This document shows positions 25,961 to 40,829 of a DNA stretch of 64,000 nt, piece by piece. A model generated the notes under the pieces. It ran no database searches and had not been told where the DNA came from. It saw nothing but the letters and a program-made list of their open reading frames with translations. A program made the translations under genes and the position numbers. The DNA is taken from the NCBI GenBank assembly GCA_964020155.1, contig OZ026546.1, positions 3,782,900 through 3,846,899 on the forward strand, written 5' to 3'. This DNA comes from Chondrilla cf. caribensis. Taxonomy: Eukaryota; Porifera; Demospongiae; Chondrillida; Chondrillidae. Numbering within the stretch: position 1 is the first letter of the stretch; the number at the start of each line of letters is the position of its first letter.

Positions 25961-26989
25961 AGTACAGTGGTATAGTCCATACTGTGACTTGTTAACTTTG
26001 TTTGGCTTAAAGACGTCACCAATACATTTGTAAACACAGAGTACGCGGCCTTGAACGACCTTACAATCCACTAGAGGAGAGAGCCAGAATTACAAGAATA
26101 TAAGCATAACACAACGGCAACTTCCTACATATACATCCATGCTTGCATACATAAGGTGCAATGCATATGATCATGGCAATCAAACCCATGCTGGGACTGC
26201 ATACTGTGTCTCAGAATGTAGTTGAATCACAACGACAACAGTCGGCAAAGGTGACAAAAAATAGATGAAAGTTGCACAACATTGCTAACCCCAACCCAAC
26301 CAGAATTTCACTCCCAAGCATTCCACCACAAAAGTGCACATCACACGCAGTTGGACTGAAAATGATATGAAAGTTCTTGCCCATCAGGTCACAGCACAGA
26401 GAGTTATCAAATCAGTAGGTTCCAGTGTATAGGCATAGGCACTCCATGGTAGCATATAGAGTCTGTGGTATATGTACATACCACACAATGCACTTCTGGT
26501 GAGGGTATGCGTAACACTCATGGGCTGTTTCAGACAAATATGGTTTAGAGGCCGACAGTGAACATGTCAATGATCCAAACATCACCTGTAGGAGGGCAAA
26601 GAGGGTCAACTACGGAATATCAGCAAAAATGGCACGAAATGAGTTCAATCCATTGCTTTAAGAAGTCAATGACTATAGCAACCAAATTGTACGCTATAAT
26701 TGAGAGAATGCTAAGACTTAATATTATGTATAGAATGTACTGTATGTATGTACGCATATTATATGGACTATAGATGTTGTGTGTAACATAATTGTGCCTT
26801 ATATTATACTAAAACCACACAACACAGTACAATGTCATTATGTGTCTATACAGCATACACAGTTTATACTTGATGTACATGTGAGTACACGAGTACATCT
26901 ACAAATAAAGACAATTACATTATTACATTGTGAAGTTGGACAAGGAATTATAACCATGTTAGGCTACATGCTTGCAGAAATTTGAATCA
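25961..26989. other. Intergenic, no gene seen
   Basis: AT-rich. Open frames of 65-71 codons (26412-26609 minus, 26558-26773 plus) have no recognisable content. No repeat copy from elsewhere in the window was noticed. Confidence 0.5.
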
Positions 26990-27140
26990 AGGTTACGTAA
27001 AAGTGGCCTTCGTTCGAAAGTATGATACACACCTTCAACAGAATGGAACAATCACACTCATTCCTATTCTGAGAATGTGTATGTTGTGTGGCAAAGCAGT
27101 AGGAAGGGACACTGAAAGTGCGCAACAAATGCAAGGATAC
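26990..27140. repeat. Flanking-repeat copy 3
   Basis: Same element as at 7015 and 13040 (GTTCGAAAGTATGATACAC, CTTCAACAGAATGGAAC, GCAGTAGGAAGGGACACTG). It lies upstream of gene B, as copy 2 lies upstream of gene A. Confidence 0.75.
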
Positions 27141-27179
27141 ATAATAGTTGTAACCCTCTTTTGGTCAGTACATGGGAAA

Positions 27180-27600
27180 TGTACTGAGGGGATATCAGTT
27201 GATTAAACGAGGGCGTATCTCGTTCAATAGCGCCATTATGAATAGCTGAGTTGGATTTTGTTGACGACATTGAAAAAGACGACTTTCTCAAAGAGCTGGA
27301 GATTGCTATCAACCCATGCATTCAGATGGCTTCGACACTGCCTATACTTCCTGAACCAACGAGTGTCAAGATACTTACTGAACAAACGAGGAAACTTGCA
27401 GAACAAACAAAGAAATTTGCTGAACCAACGAGGCTTAGGATACTTACCAAATGAATGAAACAACGGTTATGGCTTCTTCTAATAGAAAATCCAAGAAACA
27501 ACGTTTTCGTTCGTTTCCATTTGACAACATCAAAGAATGGCTCAAACTAGGAATACAGCCGAGAATGCACAATGGGCACATAACAATGTCTGTTGATTAA
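27180..27600 (+). other. Coding-like insertion with Glu/Gln/Thr repeats
   Basis: Frame 27251-27454 reads ...DFVDDIEKDDFLKELEIAIN followed by near-repeats TEQTRKLA, EQTKKFAEPTRLRILTK. Directly after it, a second frame starts at 27450 with MNETTVMASSNRKSKKQRF and runs to the TAA at 27600. The segment is absent from the equivalent place before gene A. It could be an exapted or broken transposon gene, or unrelated coding debris; no family was recognised. Confidence 0.35.
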
Positions 27601-27689
27601 TTAATACGAGCCACTTAAAAACCGGGGTACATCACTAATAAGGTCAGTGTTGTACCCCAGTACATTGCGAATGTACTCCAGTTGGTCCT

Positions 27690-29667
27690 TTTGATCTTAA
27701 GTGACAATATCACCAATTGGGATCATAATAATGAATGTATGTAGCTCACTCACATACATAATTTGTATGCATGTAACAAAGTACTGCATGTGTATCAAAT
27801 TCCAGATTCTGTGCAGTATTCCCATTGATTCAAAGAACAAATTTCAAAGGTTCTTGGTATATTACCAACTTCTTGTTAGTATTATCACTGACAAATTCTT
27901 ACTTTTTGCCTATGTTGTTGGGCATTGTCAGGCGACAATAAATGCAATGTGTGTACTATATTATATTATAATGATATCTTAGAATAAGAATCAACACCTG
28001 AAAATAGCTATTTATTGAAAACTAGAGCCTCAAAACCAATTGACTTCCAATAACCACTATTTCGTGTACATACCTTTACACATAATCATTCTCTACTAAG
28101 TGAGATCCTTTTTTGCATTTTACAACATTCCGCTAGAAATGATGAAAAAATACGAAAAATGTACTGTACAATGGAGCAATTACATCAGCTCTTGGACAGA
28201 CTTCACCACAGAAGCTATTAAGAACCAGGAATACATCAGTATTGATAGTTATATACATACAAGTCAGCTACAATACTGTTGGAGATATTATCAACATTCA
28301 TCATTAGTGTCACTCCCTTGTTTAATACTTATAGAAAATGGCGAAAATACTAATTCTATAGATTTCCATGTGAAACACCTTTGGAATCTGTGCATTTAGT
28401 ATGTATCATACATACCCGTTGTTATTGTCCTATGGTAGAGCCGACACGCTTCAGGGCATCAGACAAAATACTTGTTGATTCATGAAGGGGGTGTTGCTAT
28501 CAGAGCTTATCTACCTGCTTAAGTGTATTCATAATGGCTTATCTGATACCCCATGAAGAATTATTTATTATACATACTATAGTGCATACATATGTATGCA
28601 CCATGTATAATATTATGACATTCAATATGTGTATGTGTGTATACTGCATAGTTGAAACTTACATTGCCACATTTATATTACTCAGTATAGATTTGTGCAT
28701 GTAACCCAGAGTATACGTACATCCGTATACACGTCTACGTCAGCTATGCATCGTACACGTCATCGAATGATTCTGCGGTGGTAGAAGTATCTAGTCGGAC
28801 GTGTAGGGAAGAGACAAGTGGGGATCGGGAGAAATCACACCAAAGTCCACAATGAAGAAATATCACTTCATCACAGCCAGTAGGAAACAAGAACACAATG
28901 TCATAGTGGAGGGTAAGTATGTACCATACATACAATGCTAGTATTCATTTTATGCACATCACGTAAATAAAGAAATTCCAAATGAGAAAATTACTCATAT
29001 ACCTCCAGATGTTTCCATAGTTATGTTCAGTTTCTGCCTTTCAAAGTCACTGACACAAATTATATCACCAGTATTCTTGGTCTTCTGATCTAACCATGAT
29101 AATATAGAGAGGTAGAATATGGTACACATAGTGCTTACAGTGCAAACGTCACACTTGCATAACTGTTTAGATTAAGAATATGTGTAAGATCTGTATTTTT
29201 ATTTTTTATTTTTTTATTTATTTATTTTTATTATCATTTAGAATTAAATCACTTTGCGGGTTGCTACTTGCCATGAAAGGTTATGAGGACGTTGATCAAT
29301 CTTGACCTGACCCTGAATGTATATTATTATTATGAAGGTGAGTACTCCCTTACTCTCCTTTGTCTTCTATGTACTGTGCTCTCTATGAAAAATATGCATG
29401 GCCAACACTGGTCCTCCAGTAAGATAGTATGTATATTATGAACAGAGTTACAATCGTACAGCATGCACATACATGTGAATAATATTATGCATGAATGTAA
29501 TCACAAACAAACGCCACTCTCCGTGACACCAGAAGTTTAAAAAAAGTACTCGACTACACGCATAGCACTGGCACAGTTACCATACATGGGTTTGAGATCT
29601 GGGTCACTTGGGAATCTTATATAAATTTTATGCAAATTTAATGATTTGAATATTATAAGCACCAAAA
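27690..29667. other. 5' flank of stalk gene B
   Basis: Paralogous in blocks to 13330-15293: 28440-28560, 28750-28910 and 29250-29640. A TTTATGCAAAT octamer-like site lies at about 29628, 40 nt before the ATG, and its counterpart TTTATGCAAAAT lies before gene A. No separate gene is supported. Confidence 0.5.
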
Positions 29668-32240
29668 ATGGCAGAAAAGAAGATCGAAATTTGGCAGCTT
29701 GTACTCTTATTTACGCTTTGTGGAGCGGTGGAAGGTAACTAACACTTAATGTTTCTTAGGTCTGGACCAGATCACAACCACTTGATTGAATTGTGTATGT
29801 ATTATAGGATGTGTGAGCCAGGTTCTAGAGCTGTTTTTATAGAGGCATTTTTCTAATGCTGAGTCAGCACAGGACACACATTGAATGCTTATGGTGATGG
29901 GATTAGTTTGATAACAGAAGGAGTCAGGCATAAATGTACTGTATGAATGTTAAACAGATTCATTTGTATATGATATAATCTCTCAATAATGAACACATTG
30001 GGAGTAGCCATTGTGTCCACTGTAGAGAGGTTGCCCACTCTTCAGTGTTGAATAATGAATTATTAACACTATAAGTAGGGAAGACCATTTTTGTACATTA
30101 GAAAGTTTCCTTTGTAGGAAGGTAATTTCTACTATATTTATATTGTCCGTCATCCATGGAGTCCTTTAATAGAGGTTCAACTGCAAATGGCCATCCATGT
30201 ACAAGGTATACATTGTACTCAACACAGGATATGCATTATTCAGGTGTGTTACCCGCTATATATATAGGTGTGAATTCACTCTCACTCTAATCCACCTAAT
30301 TAAAAACAACATAACAATCATTAATGGTCTTCAACATGTTATTGACACATTCTGATCAGTATCAATTCTGAATCACTGATGATGATGTTAATATTATAGT
30401 TGAATTTAATACACGTTTGTGTGTACAGGAAGCCTGACCGGTCAATATTTGGAAAATGGATCTGTGGTGATTGGATGCTCACATGAACGTAAGTGTAGCA
30501 AATTATACATGTGCAAGTTAACAACAGGCTGTGTAGCTTGCATGGTATTTAGTTGCAATCTTTCTATACCTATGACATGTCTAGACGTATGAGTGATGTG
30601 ATGTACCTTTGACAGCTATGCTACTGTCTACTTTATTTGTATCAAAGGTGACGGCCACTGCTATGTGGCAACGCTGGCCAATCTCAGTGATGAGGTCACT
30701 GATCACAAGGTGATTGAGTACCTTGGCCATCCAGTGTGGTCCAACACTAATTCTATGTATGTAGAAGTCATTTTCACGCCAACCAATGATGAGTGGGAGG
30801 GATTCATTGTTGAGGTGTTTGAGAACAAAACTAAAAAGGAAGGATCATGTATTTCCCTCAAAGGTGAATATAGAAAAACTATATGAGTGTCATTCTGAAT
30901 GTGTTAGCGGCTTGCAAGAAATGTGCTGTCTAATTTCCAATAGTGTCCCACAAATATATACATACATACATACATAATCTGCAAGGGTTAGGGCAATTAA
31001 TGTGCTATGTATGTAAGTGTACGTATATTCACTGTTGACACAAGTATTTATTACATGTACGTAGAATTGAAAAAAGGGCCGCTGGGTACCACAGTGGAAC
31101 CAACGCCACCATATACCTCAACAACACCAATACCAGCACTAGATACCACAACAGGACAAATTCTACCACCAAACACCCCAACAGGACCAGATACCCCAAC
31201 AGGGCCGGATACCCCAACAGGGCCGGATACCTCAACAGGGCCAGATACTCCAACAGGGACGGATACCCCAACAGGGCCGGATACCCCAACAGGGCCAGAT
31301 ACCCCAACAGGGCCAGATACCCCAACAGGGCCGGATACCCCAACAGGGCCAGATACCCCAACAGGGCCAGATACCCCAACAGGGCCAGATACCCCAACAG
31401 GGCCAGATACCCCAACAGGGCCGGATACCCCAACAGGGCCAGATACCCCAACAGGGCTAACGCTAGGACCGGATTCCTCAATTGGGCCAACACCAGTTGA
31501 CCTGACTGTTCCGATCCTTGTACCTATAGCTGCTACACTAGTGTTATTAATCACAATAGCTGTGGTCACCATTGGCATAGTGATGGCCATCAAATGGTAC
31601 AAAGGTAAAAGGTAAGTATGTACAGTAGGATTTGTATACATGTACAAGTTTCGTATTGTGTGGGAGTACATTAAAGGCATCAGTACGACAATACATTAGA
31701 TATTGCATCATTGCTGATGTAATACGAATAAGCAACTAACTTCTGGAACCACAGTGATCTGAGGGTAGGTTCATCTGGTAAATTTCTCAAATTGAATTCA
31801 ATTAAGAGTACATGAATAAAATGTAAAAACTTAGTCTTCTCATATATTCGTTAATGTTAGTGCACAAAACGTAGTTAAACCTGGATTACATGAAAACCTA
31901 CATCTGATATTGTTCTCACTCCTTGGGCTCATACACCCTCTGTTGTGGACGATATCAGACATATTGCCCTCTTAAGCAGGATCATTACATATACATGTTA
32001 CACTTAAGTACATACAGTGACATGTATACATGCAGTGTGTACGCTGCTACCTACATTGATTAGAATGCCATGGTAGAATATTATCATACTTGTGTATGTG
32101 AAAAAATTTCATTCATTCATAAGTACACCATGTACGCAAGAAGCTAATTGAGGCAAAATTCACACTTTACATGCTATGTATCTCAAAGGAACTCAAGTTG
32201 GAAGAAAAAGAGAGGAAATGTACCATCGGATACTGTCTGA
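29668..32240 (+). CDS. Stalk gene B: paralogue of A with long Pro/Thr stalk
   Basis: Five exons: 29668-29734, 30429-30488, 30648-30863, 31065-31611, 32189-32240, phases 1,1,1,2 as in gene A. The product is 313 residues. Residues 1-22 form the signal peptide (WQLVLLFTLCGAVE). The ectodomain (23-115) keeps GSLTGQ..NGSVVIGCSHE, then HCYVATL and WEGFIVEVFENKTKKE, with Cys near 40 and 48 and an added Cys near its end. The stalk is built from about sixteen GPDTPT units. TM about 264-290 is followed by KWYKGKR and a short tail ending PSDTV. The final exon reads in a frame ending (E/D)TV in both A and B, which supports the 5-exon model. The 17677 block of gene A has a counterpart near 31905, but its acceptor AG is changed to TG. 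Probably a heavily O-glycosylated surface protein of unknown ligand. Confidence 0.72.
29970..30190. mobile_element. MITE-like relic in intron 1 of gene B
   Basis: Counterpart of 15614-15830 (GTGTCCACTGTAGAGAGGTTG, TTTCCTTTGTAGGAAGGTAAT). More degraded than the copy in gene A. Confidence 0.5.
31183..31457 (+). repeat. 18-bp coding minisatellite in the stalk of gene B
   Basis: Tandem ACAGGGCCAGATACCCCA units encoding TGPDTP. Single-base variants (GGCCGG, ACCTCA, GGGACG) are scattered, and no unit breaks frame. It occupies the same exon position as the unrelated 24-bp repeat of gene A. Confidence 0.96.
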
Positions 32241-34003
<1,763 letters not shown>

Positions 34004-36278
34004 ATGGCAGCCAAGTATGCCCTGGTAATAGCTGTTTTAGTGTTATCAATGGTATTATTTTGGTCATCAGAAACCCATGGATTGGAAAGAGGTAAATACA
34101 ATGAACCAAATTATGGTGTACATGTGGACATTTGATTGTATGCGAGTACATACAAGTTTAAGCTGACAACATGTGTAGTGTATATGTGTGTGATACATAT
34201 CGATATCTACATACTCATATATATTTGTAGGAATGCTATTTCTTATATAAAGCTAATATTATAATGTGGACCCCCTTAGATAGACAGGAACTACCTATGG
34301 TGTGTATATAAGCACTGTTCTGCTTTTACTTGGTGAATAGCTGAAAAATAGCTTCAGTTATGGTACATTGGCATATACACCAGCAGCTGTGGTTCATTCA
34401 ATAAGGTGGCTGTCTTATAAAGTGCAAGCATTCTGTGATGTATATATGTACAGTAACTGAATGGACTATTCTCATTTAGGAATAATTTTCATCTTAGCTT
34501 TCATCTAATTCTAGATCTGCCTTATGAATTGAATACAAGCTCCATGTAGATCAATTCTGAAGTAACTTTAATATTGAATCTGATTGACAGTACTCAATTA
34601 GGCATAAATGCACATTATGCATACAAACACATTAACGAATTAAAATACGTTCTTATTTATGTTTGCAGGAAAACTCATTGGTTGTGCTTTAACCAATGGA
34701 TCCTTGATGATCAATTGTTCACATGAACGTTAGGGTAACAAATTACATACATGCAACTGTGAAATAGACTGTACATACATTTTATGGAGTGGTAATTTCA
34801 ACATAATATTATGTGATAAATCTGGTCTTAAGTGTGATATAAGGTATTTCCAACAACTACACCAGTATCTACCTACCTACTTGTCATTACAAGCAATGAT
34901 CAGTACTATGTTAGAATTGTCTCCAATATCTCGGACTATACTAGTGATGTTTCCTCGATCATTGAGCATCTTGGTTCCATAGTGAGATCCACAACTACAT
35001 GGATACAGGTCATCTTTATCCCAACAAATGAGGAATGGAACAAATACATCGTAAGAGTACTGGCTGAGAATGTAAATGGGAGACATGTTTCACTGAAAAG
35101 TAAGAAGGTAGGTATGTATATAAAGTATGGATACATGTAAAACAAAAATGTGCTTTTCGGTGCAACATTCAACCACACACATCCCATGTACATGCATACT
35201 TACATGTGGTCTTGTTCTCAGACCCAACTATTGCCGCCATTTTAGAGCTGTCGTGAGTGGGTTTGGTAACTACCTGCTGAATCCTTGGATTTTCCGGGGA
35301 TCCACGCAGATATATCAGAATGCAGAATTGGGAATATTAATGAGAATATCATGTGTGAGCACATGAATATTTATAGAGTATGCCTTGCTGAAAGGCCTAG
35401 GATTGTTGGAGTCAGACTCCTTTCTTGAAAGTGATACTTTGCGCAATATAATAAATCAGGCCGGATTGTTTAACAAAGATGGTAACAAGCCATTCATGGT
35501 GCATATAAAAGTTAGACAGATCCTGCCTTCTTTACGTAATAATTACTTAAAAGCTCCACAAAACTGACATTTGTGGCCATTGGACAATAACAGCAATTGG
35601 TTTATCATGTGAGTATCACAAGGTATTTTGCACTCATAAACCAAGGATTCTGCAAATAGAAACAGTGCCAGACCCACTCTCAACAACTATAAAATGGCTT
35701 TCACAGTTGGGTCCAGGAATGATACTAAATAACATGTATCCTGATTGGTGTCAACATCGAAGTGACTGACAGGGATACATGATCCACATAACCCTGAGTT
35801 CCCCAGGTGTTACAATTGATCAATCAATTTAGCTATCAAAAGGTCAGCAAGTTGTTAACCAGGATACATATCCTTTAATATATCACCTTCAGGAAGGTAA
35901 CACAGGGAATTGACCTTTCGCGTGGGACACCTCAGGCTTTGTCCTTGGCATCCCATACACATACAAGGGATCCATAATCTGTGTATCCCTTGGTAAAGGT
36001 GATAAATACATGATAGATATGACTATACTTTGCATGTACAGTACACATTCACTAGCAGTTGATATGAGACTCTGTCATATGCAGTATTGCGGGAAAAAAT
36101 GCGTGGTAGCACAACAAACCTGCCATCAAATACAACAAGAACAACAACAACAGGAAACTCAACAATAAACACACCAACACCTAATGCAACAAAATCTGAT
36201 GGTAGCCAATGGTATCATCCAAATATAGCCACCATCGTAGGTAGTATAATCTTAGCTCTGATCGTACTACTGCAGTAA
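34004..36278 (+). CDS. Stalk gene C: diverged paralogue with shifted splice site and truncated end
   Basis: Four exons: 34004-34091, 34669-34728, 34866-35099, 36085-36278. The product is 191 residues. Signal peptide 1-26 (YALVIAVLVLSMVLFW). The ectodomain keeps TNGSLMINCSHE, then YYVRIVSNIS, TTWIQVIFIPTNEEWNKYIV. The second ectodomain Cys of A and B is Tyr here. Exon 3 is one base short at the ancestral acceptor (AAG at 34893); the AG at 34865 restores the frame at the cost of nine added residues. The stalk is a simple Thr/Asn-rich segment without a minisatellite. The protein stops right after a hydrophobic stretch (NIATIVGSIILALIVLLQ), with no cytoplasmic tail, so a GPI-anchor signal is possible. 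Alternatively GT at 36275 is a donor to an unseen tail exon. It could be active, or on the way to a pseudogene. Confidence 0.5.
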
Positions 36279-37461
36279 TCCCCATTTCCGTATTATTGAA
36301 GGTATGTGGATTGTACACATGCACAAGTATAATTGATATGTATGTACACTATGTACCTACTCTGTACATTGATCCACACACTATGTATGTAAGGTACATG
36401 TGTCCACATGTATTGTACGTATGCTAGGTAAGGTACATGTGTCTACATGCACTATGAGTATGCACATACATATGTACATGTGTCATGTGTACATTAGGCA
36501 TACACACAGATCATGCAGATTATTATGTAGATTGCCATTGCCATTGCACAAATTATGCACTCACAACTTTTCCTTTTATACATATATCTAGGAACAAATC
36601 CATGTCATGAATATTAGAGGAATTTTATAAGCTTAATATTATACACATATGTAACACTTTACTGTAATTATGACCATCTGAACTTGATTAGACTATTACC
36701 CGTTTATTGTTATGCTAATCCAACAGTGTAGTGTAGTGGAAGCTAGAGGAGTGTTGTAGGTTGTCGACCGTGTTCGACTGTTGTACGAGAATACTGCTAT
36801 TGATGATTGAGTTCTCGATTTACACTCTATTTGCTTGTGGTGATTGATACGTTCACTACACATACATAAGGGTAATAGCAATTACAAAGTACAAAATACA
36901 ATATTAGATTTGAATACCTTTCATTGTAGAGTGCGAGTTCATCATGTATGTATTACTATTAACATACGAATAACTGGAAATATTGGAGGTTCGGTCTCAA
37001 AGTGGTTAAATATTGGCAAATTTGTATTTAGTGATGAAGCTAGCCCACAGTACTACATCATCAAAATTGAGAGTTACAAGCTATCACTATCCTTGTGATA
37101 ACTGCATTTTATGAGTCAACATACATATTATGTAAGATAACACGATTATAATATTATACCATACAAGCTACATAGGGTATGTATGTAGTAATATTATGTG
37201 CAATAATATCTCTACGTATTATACATGAATATATTAATACTGTAGGTACACCGACAATAATATACGCAACATAATGTTATCATAATACTTGTAGAATTAC
37301 ACAGTAACTGTTTTATATACATAAATAATGCTCTGGCATATAGTGATAATACGTATATGTAGTATTAAATAGATGCAAATAGAAACTGAGACGATAGCAT
37401 ATACAAATAAACCAGAATATCATCACCACACGATAATCCGTTCTTGAGAAGTATAAGGATT
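36279..37461. other. Intergenic between genes C and E
   Basis: AT-rich with GTACATGTGTC-type repeats at 36390-36500. No gene supported; the frame at 36844-37098 has no recognisable content. Confidence 0.5.
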
Positions 37462-39496
37462 ATGCTCGCAGTTCAAGTGGTACTGGCTTACGTACTTACT
37501 ACCTTTCCAGGTTGTCAAACTACAGGTAAGCACCATGTGCACAGTAAATACATAATTAATGGGGATGATTTGAACCATTTGTAGACTATTATCCTACAGA
37601 GCAGTACTAGTAGTAGTGGTACAGCATATGAGATAACTAATACATTAGAAATTTCTTTCCTAACACATACATACTGTACCTACGTACTTGAATGGATTTT
37701 AAGGTATGTAATATTAACTATTCACATGGATCGCCAGTATACTTAATGCTTATTGCACATTCAGGAGTCTCCATACTACAATAATTATAATATAGTGGGA
37801 AGTATTGATGGAAATTATTTTGGCAAATTTCTGGAAAAATTGTAATGGTGGCTTTATTTTGGCAATTCAATGGTTCTTATAATCACATCCTTCATCATCC
37901 CACTAACAGCATCACTCACATGTATGAAGTAAAGAGTGAGATAACAATCGACAGCTGCCTACAAGGTTAGGCAATTTCCTGAATAAATATTGGTCGCCAA
38001 TTATCATCATAGAACAGATGTGTACCATTTTGACAGAAATATTATGTTGCTGTTAGTTGTAGGTTAGCTATTCAAATTACCCATTTACCAATTACGAACA
38101 TAAATTCTTAGCCAGTATTTCAACTATACAATATTTCTGTCCATTCACCATACAAGCAATGACACCATTTCATCGACAAACTCTTGAGGAAGGCCATATA
38201 GAATACAAAATTCAATACTGTATGTAGTGAATATGTACAATGAATTCTCGTTAATCCGCAACTGCTTTATCCGCCACAATTTCCCAGAACCAATATAATG
38301 TACAAGTACCAATGAATATCTAGTTAATCCGCCAAACTCATTAATCCACCATATTCTTTGAAAACAATTTGTGGCGGATTAATGAATATTCACTGTATAT
38401 GCAAAAGTTGGAGCAATTGAATCTATAGGATGCATTACGAAGGTTAAGGCACGTGCACTCAATATGCGGACTCAATACATTTCAGATGAAAGTGAGGTAG
38501 GCTTCTGAATACAATGCAAAAGTGAAAAGAGTTTCATATGGCAGACACATAAACAACCATGCAATAATAATATATTATACACATATATATTTAATATTTA
38601 ATATATGATATTCATGAGTATAAATTTAAAGCATCAATTTCCTCATATTACGTTTTATGATGTAAGCAGTCGTGCTCACATCAACTGTAACAGTTGAACT
38701 CCACCAAATTATTGTGTTTAGTGACATACTTGAACTGCATTTACTTAGCATTGTGAATCATACATGTACATGTACTATATCAGATTCTGCATAGATAAAT
38801 GGACACCATCTGAAATTTGGTACTATTTAGGCAACAGAAAACATGCCAGCCAACCTGGACATTGCTCAAAATAGTAGCCTGTTTTGATGACGTTAGTGTC
38901 TCCTCATCTCCAAATCTCAGAATGTATTCAGATCATCACACACCAGTACAATAATTATTAAGATTATGGAGTTGTCAGACTGAGAAAGTCCATGGGTATA
39001 TACATTGTATTATATGATTGCATGACATATTATATATTACAATACTCCTAATCTGAAAAATAAATGCTTCTCTTATTCAGAACCATTTAATGACACATTC
39101 AAAGTAACCATGGAATTTCTTGGTGGAGGGACCACAAGAACTGTATGTGTGAATTCAACCTTCACTATCATTTGTAGACACAGCAGTACAACAACAAATC
39201 CAGCATGGCTGACAAGCAGGCTGCCCAGATCTGTTCTGAATTACCGAAATGACCTCTATAATATGGTTCTGCGTACAGAGTTTGTACATTCATTACAAGT
39301 TGGACCAGTACCACTTGATAAGGAGTGGAACGGGTCTACTTTCACTTGCTACTACAGGAGAGGGGCAACTGAATATTACAGTAATCAAGTGACTCTCTAC
39401 ATTTCGGGTGTGTACAGAATTTAATATGCTTCATATGCATGAAAAGGCTTACTAGATGCATTCATATATACGTACATGCTACATAGATAGCGAGGT

Positions 39497-39572
<76 letters not shown>

Positions 39573-40769
39573 ACACACATACATGTACACATGCACCTCC
39601 CATATATACATGTACACACACACCCCACACACATACATGTGCACACACACACCCCATACATACATGTACACATGCACCCTACAACACATGTATGAATGTG
39701 CACACAAACACACACACACAGGTATAAACAAACACACTGGTACATGAAATGTAAACTCACAACATAGTTAGGAGCCATGTGTCACACTGTGGCCATGTAA
39801 TAAAGACTTGAATAGTTTTCATGTAATTACAAAATATTTCATGAAGTGCGCATATTTACTGTACACTCCTACTGGATGTTGTATGCAGATTGTAGTGTGA
39901 TCGTCCAACAGATGAGTACAGCAATAATGAACAAGAGAAACTCGGTGGAAGTTACTAGTGCCGGTAAGGACTTTAAAGCTATAATCATAAGAAAACATCA
40001 ACTTTTTTGAGGATGGATCACTAACAATTGAACATCCAAGGTTCAAAGCATCCCAGGGTGCAATAAATCTGAGACATTCAACATTGTTCCAATTCTACAT
40101 AGCCTCAAGAACGCAGACCTATTTTGCCCTATTCCAATGAAAATTAACTAGCTTTTGTATAATATGACATCCACTAAGTACTAATATCAAGTTCCTCTCA
40201 TAGAATCAAATTTGAAAGGCGCTTATGAAACAAGTATTATTCTGTTTGGTTGCTATAACTGCTAGGTTTAGAATGAAATTTTCATTAGATATAATTATAA
40301 TAAGATTTTAGTACATTGTATGGACACACAATGACCAACTAGTTCTTCAGGAACAGATTTAAGAACATGAATATCAGCACTATGTCGTAACTTTGCAAAT
40401 CACACCTTGAGCTAAACTGTTTGTTTTCAGCTAGAAAATAATTCCAAACACGCAAGATTGTTTGATGACATTAATAGATGACACGATTTGAAATATGCCA
40501 TACAATACTTATATATTTCATTTGCTTACAACACAGGTGATCATAACTTGATACCAATCTTAGTACCAGTGTCAATCATAAGCACTGGAGCACTGATTGC
40601 CATGATCACATGCACAGTACTCATTGGAAGCTGTACCGTGTTAGCACACAAGAGAAAGAAAAGAAAGGAATTGGAGAAGAAGGAACAAGATATTAGGGAG
40701 ATTGAAAATATAGCAATGCAAACTAGTCCAGCATACCTTGAACTGGAGACCATTGCAAGAAATCTATGA
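37462..40769 (+). CDS. Ig gene E: close paralogue of gene D
   Basis: Four exons: 37462-37525, 39081-39407, 39889-39963, 40537-40769, all phase 1. The product is 232 residues. Signal peptide MLAVQVVLAYVLTTFPG. The Ig-like domain differs from D at only a few positions (for example NPAW for DPAW, GATEYYSNQVTLYISG for GSTQYYSNPVRLYIAG). The juxtamembrane exon 3 is the most divergent coding part (CSVIVQQMSTAIMNKRNSV against CSVTVLSSTTVINKKNSV) and is one codon longer. The membrane segment and tail (HKRKKRKELEKKEQ, SPAYLELETIARNL) are nearly unchanged. Introns 1 and 2 have diverged strongly and contain a MITE and a CA array. Conserved exons with divergent introns point to retained function rather than a very recent copy. 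Confidence 0.8.
38238..38395. mobile_element. Tigger/pogo-like MITE in intron 1 of gene E
   Basis: 158 bp flanked by TA. Left end CAATGAATTCTCGTTAATCC; right end, reversed, CAGTGAATATTCATTAATCC. Same family as at 9201. Gene D intron 1 shows no copy, so it was inserted after the D/E split or lost in D. Confidence 0.85.
39498..39722. repeat. (CA)n-rich tract in intron 2 of gene E
   Basis: Pure CA to about 39567, then a mosaic of CACACACCCCA and TACATGTACAC units to 39722. It sits in the same intron as the larger array of gene D but has different internal structure. Confidence 0.95.
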
Positions 40770-40829
40770 TAAAAAAGAGCAAGGACAAGCGTAATATTAT
40801 TATCATAGCATTTTCTTAAAAATACCTAT

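Noticed and set aside
35385..35567. 60-codon frame inside intron 3 of gene C as an extra exon
   Set aside because: An acceptor-like TTTATAG precedes it, but there is no counterpart in genes A or B and no suitable donor in phase.
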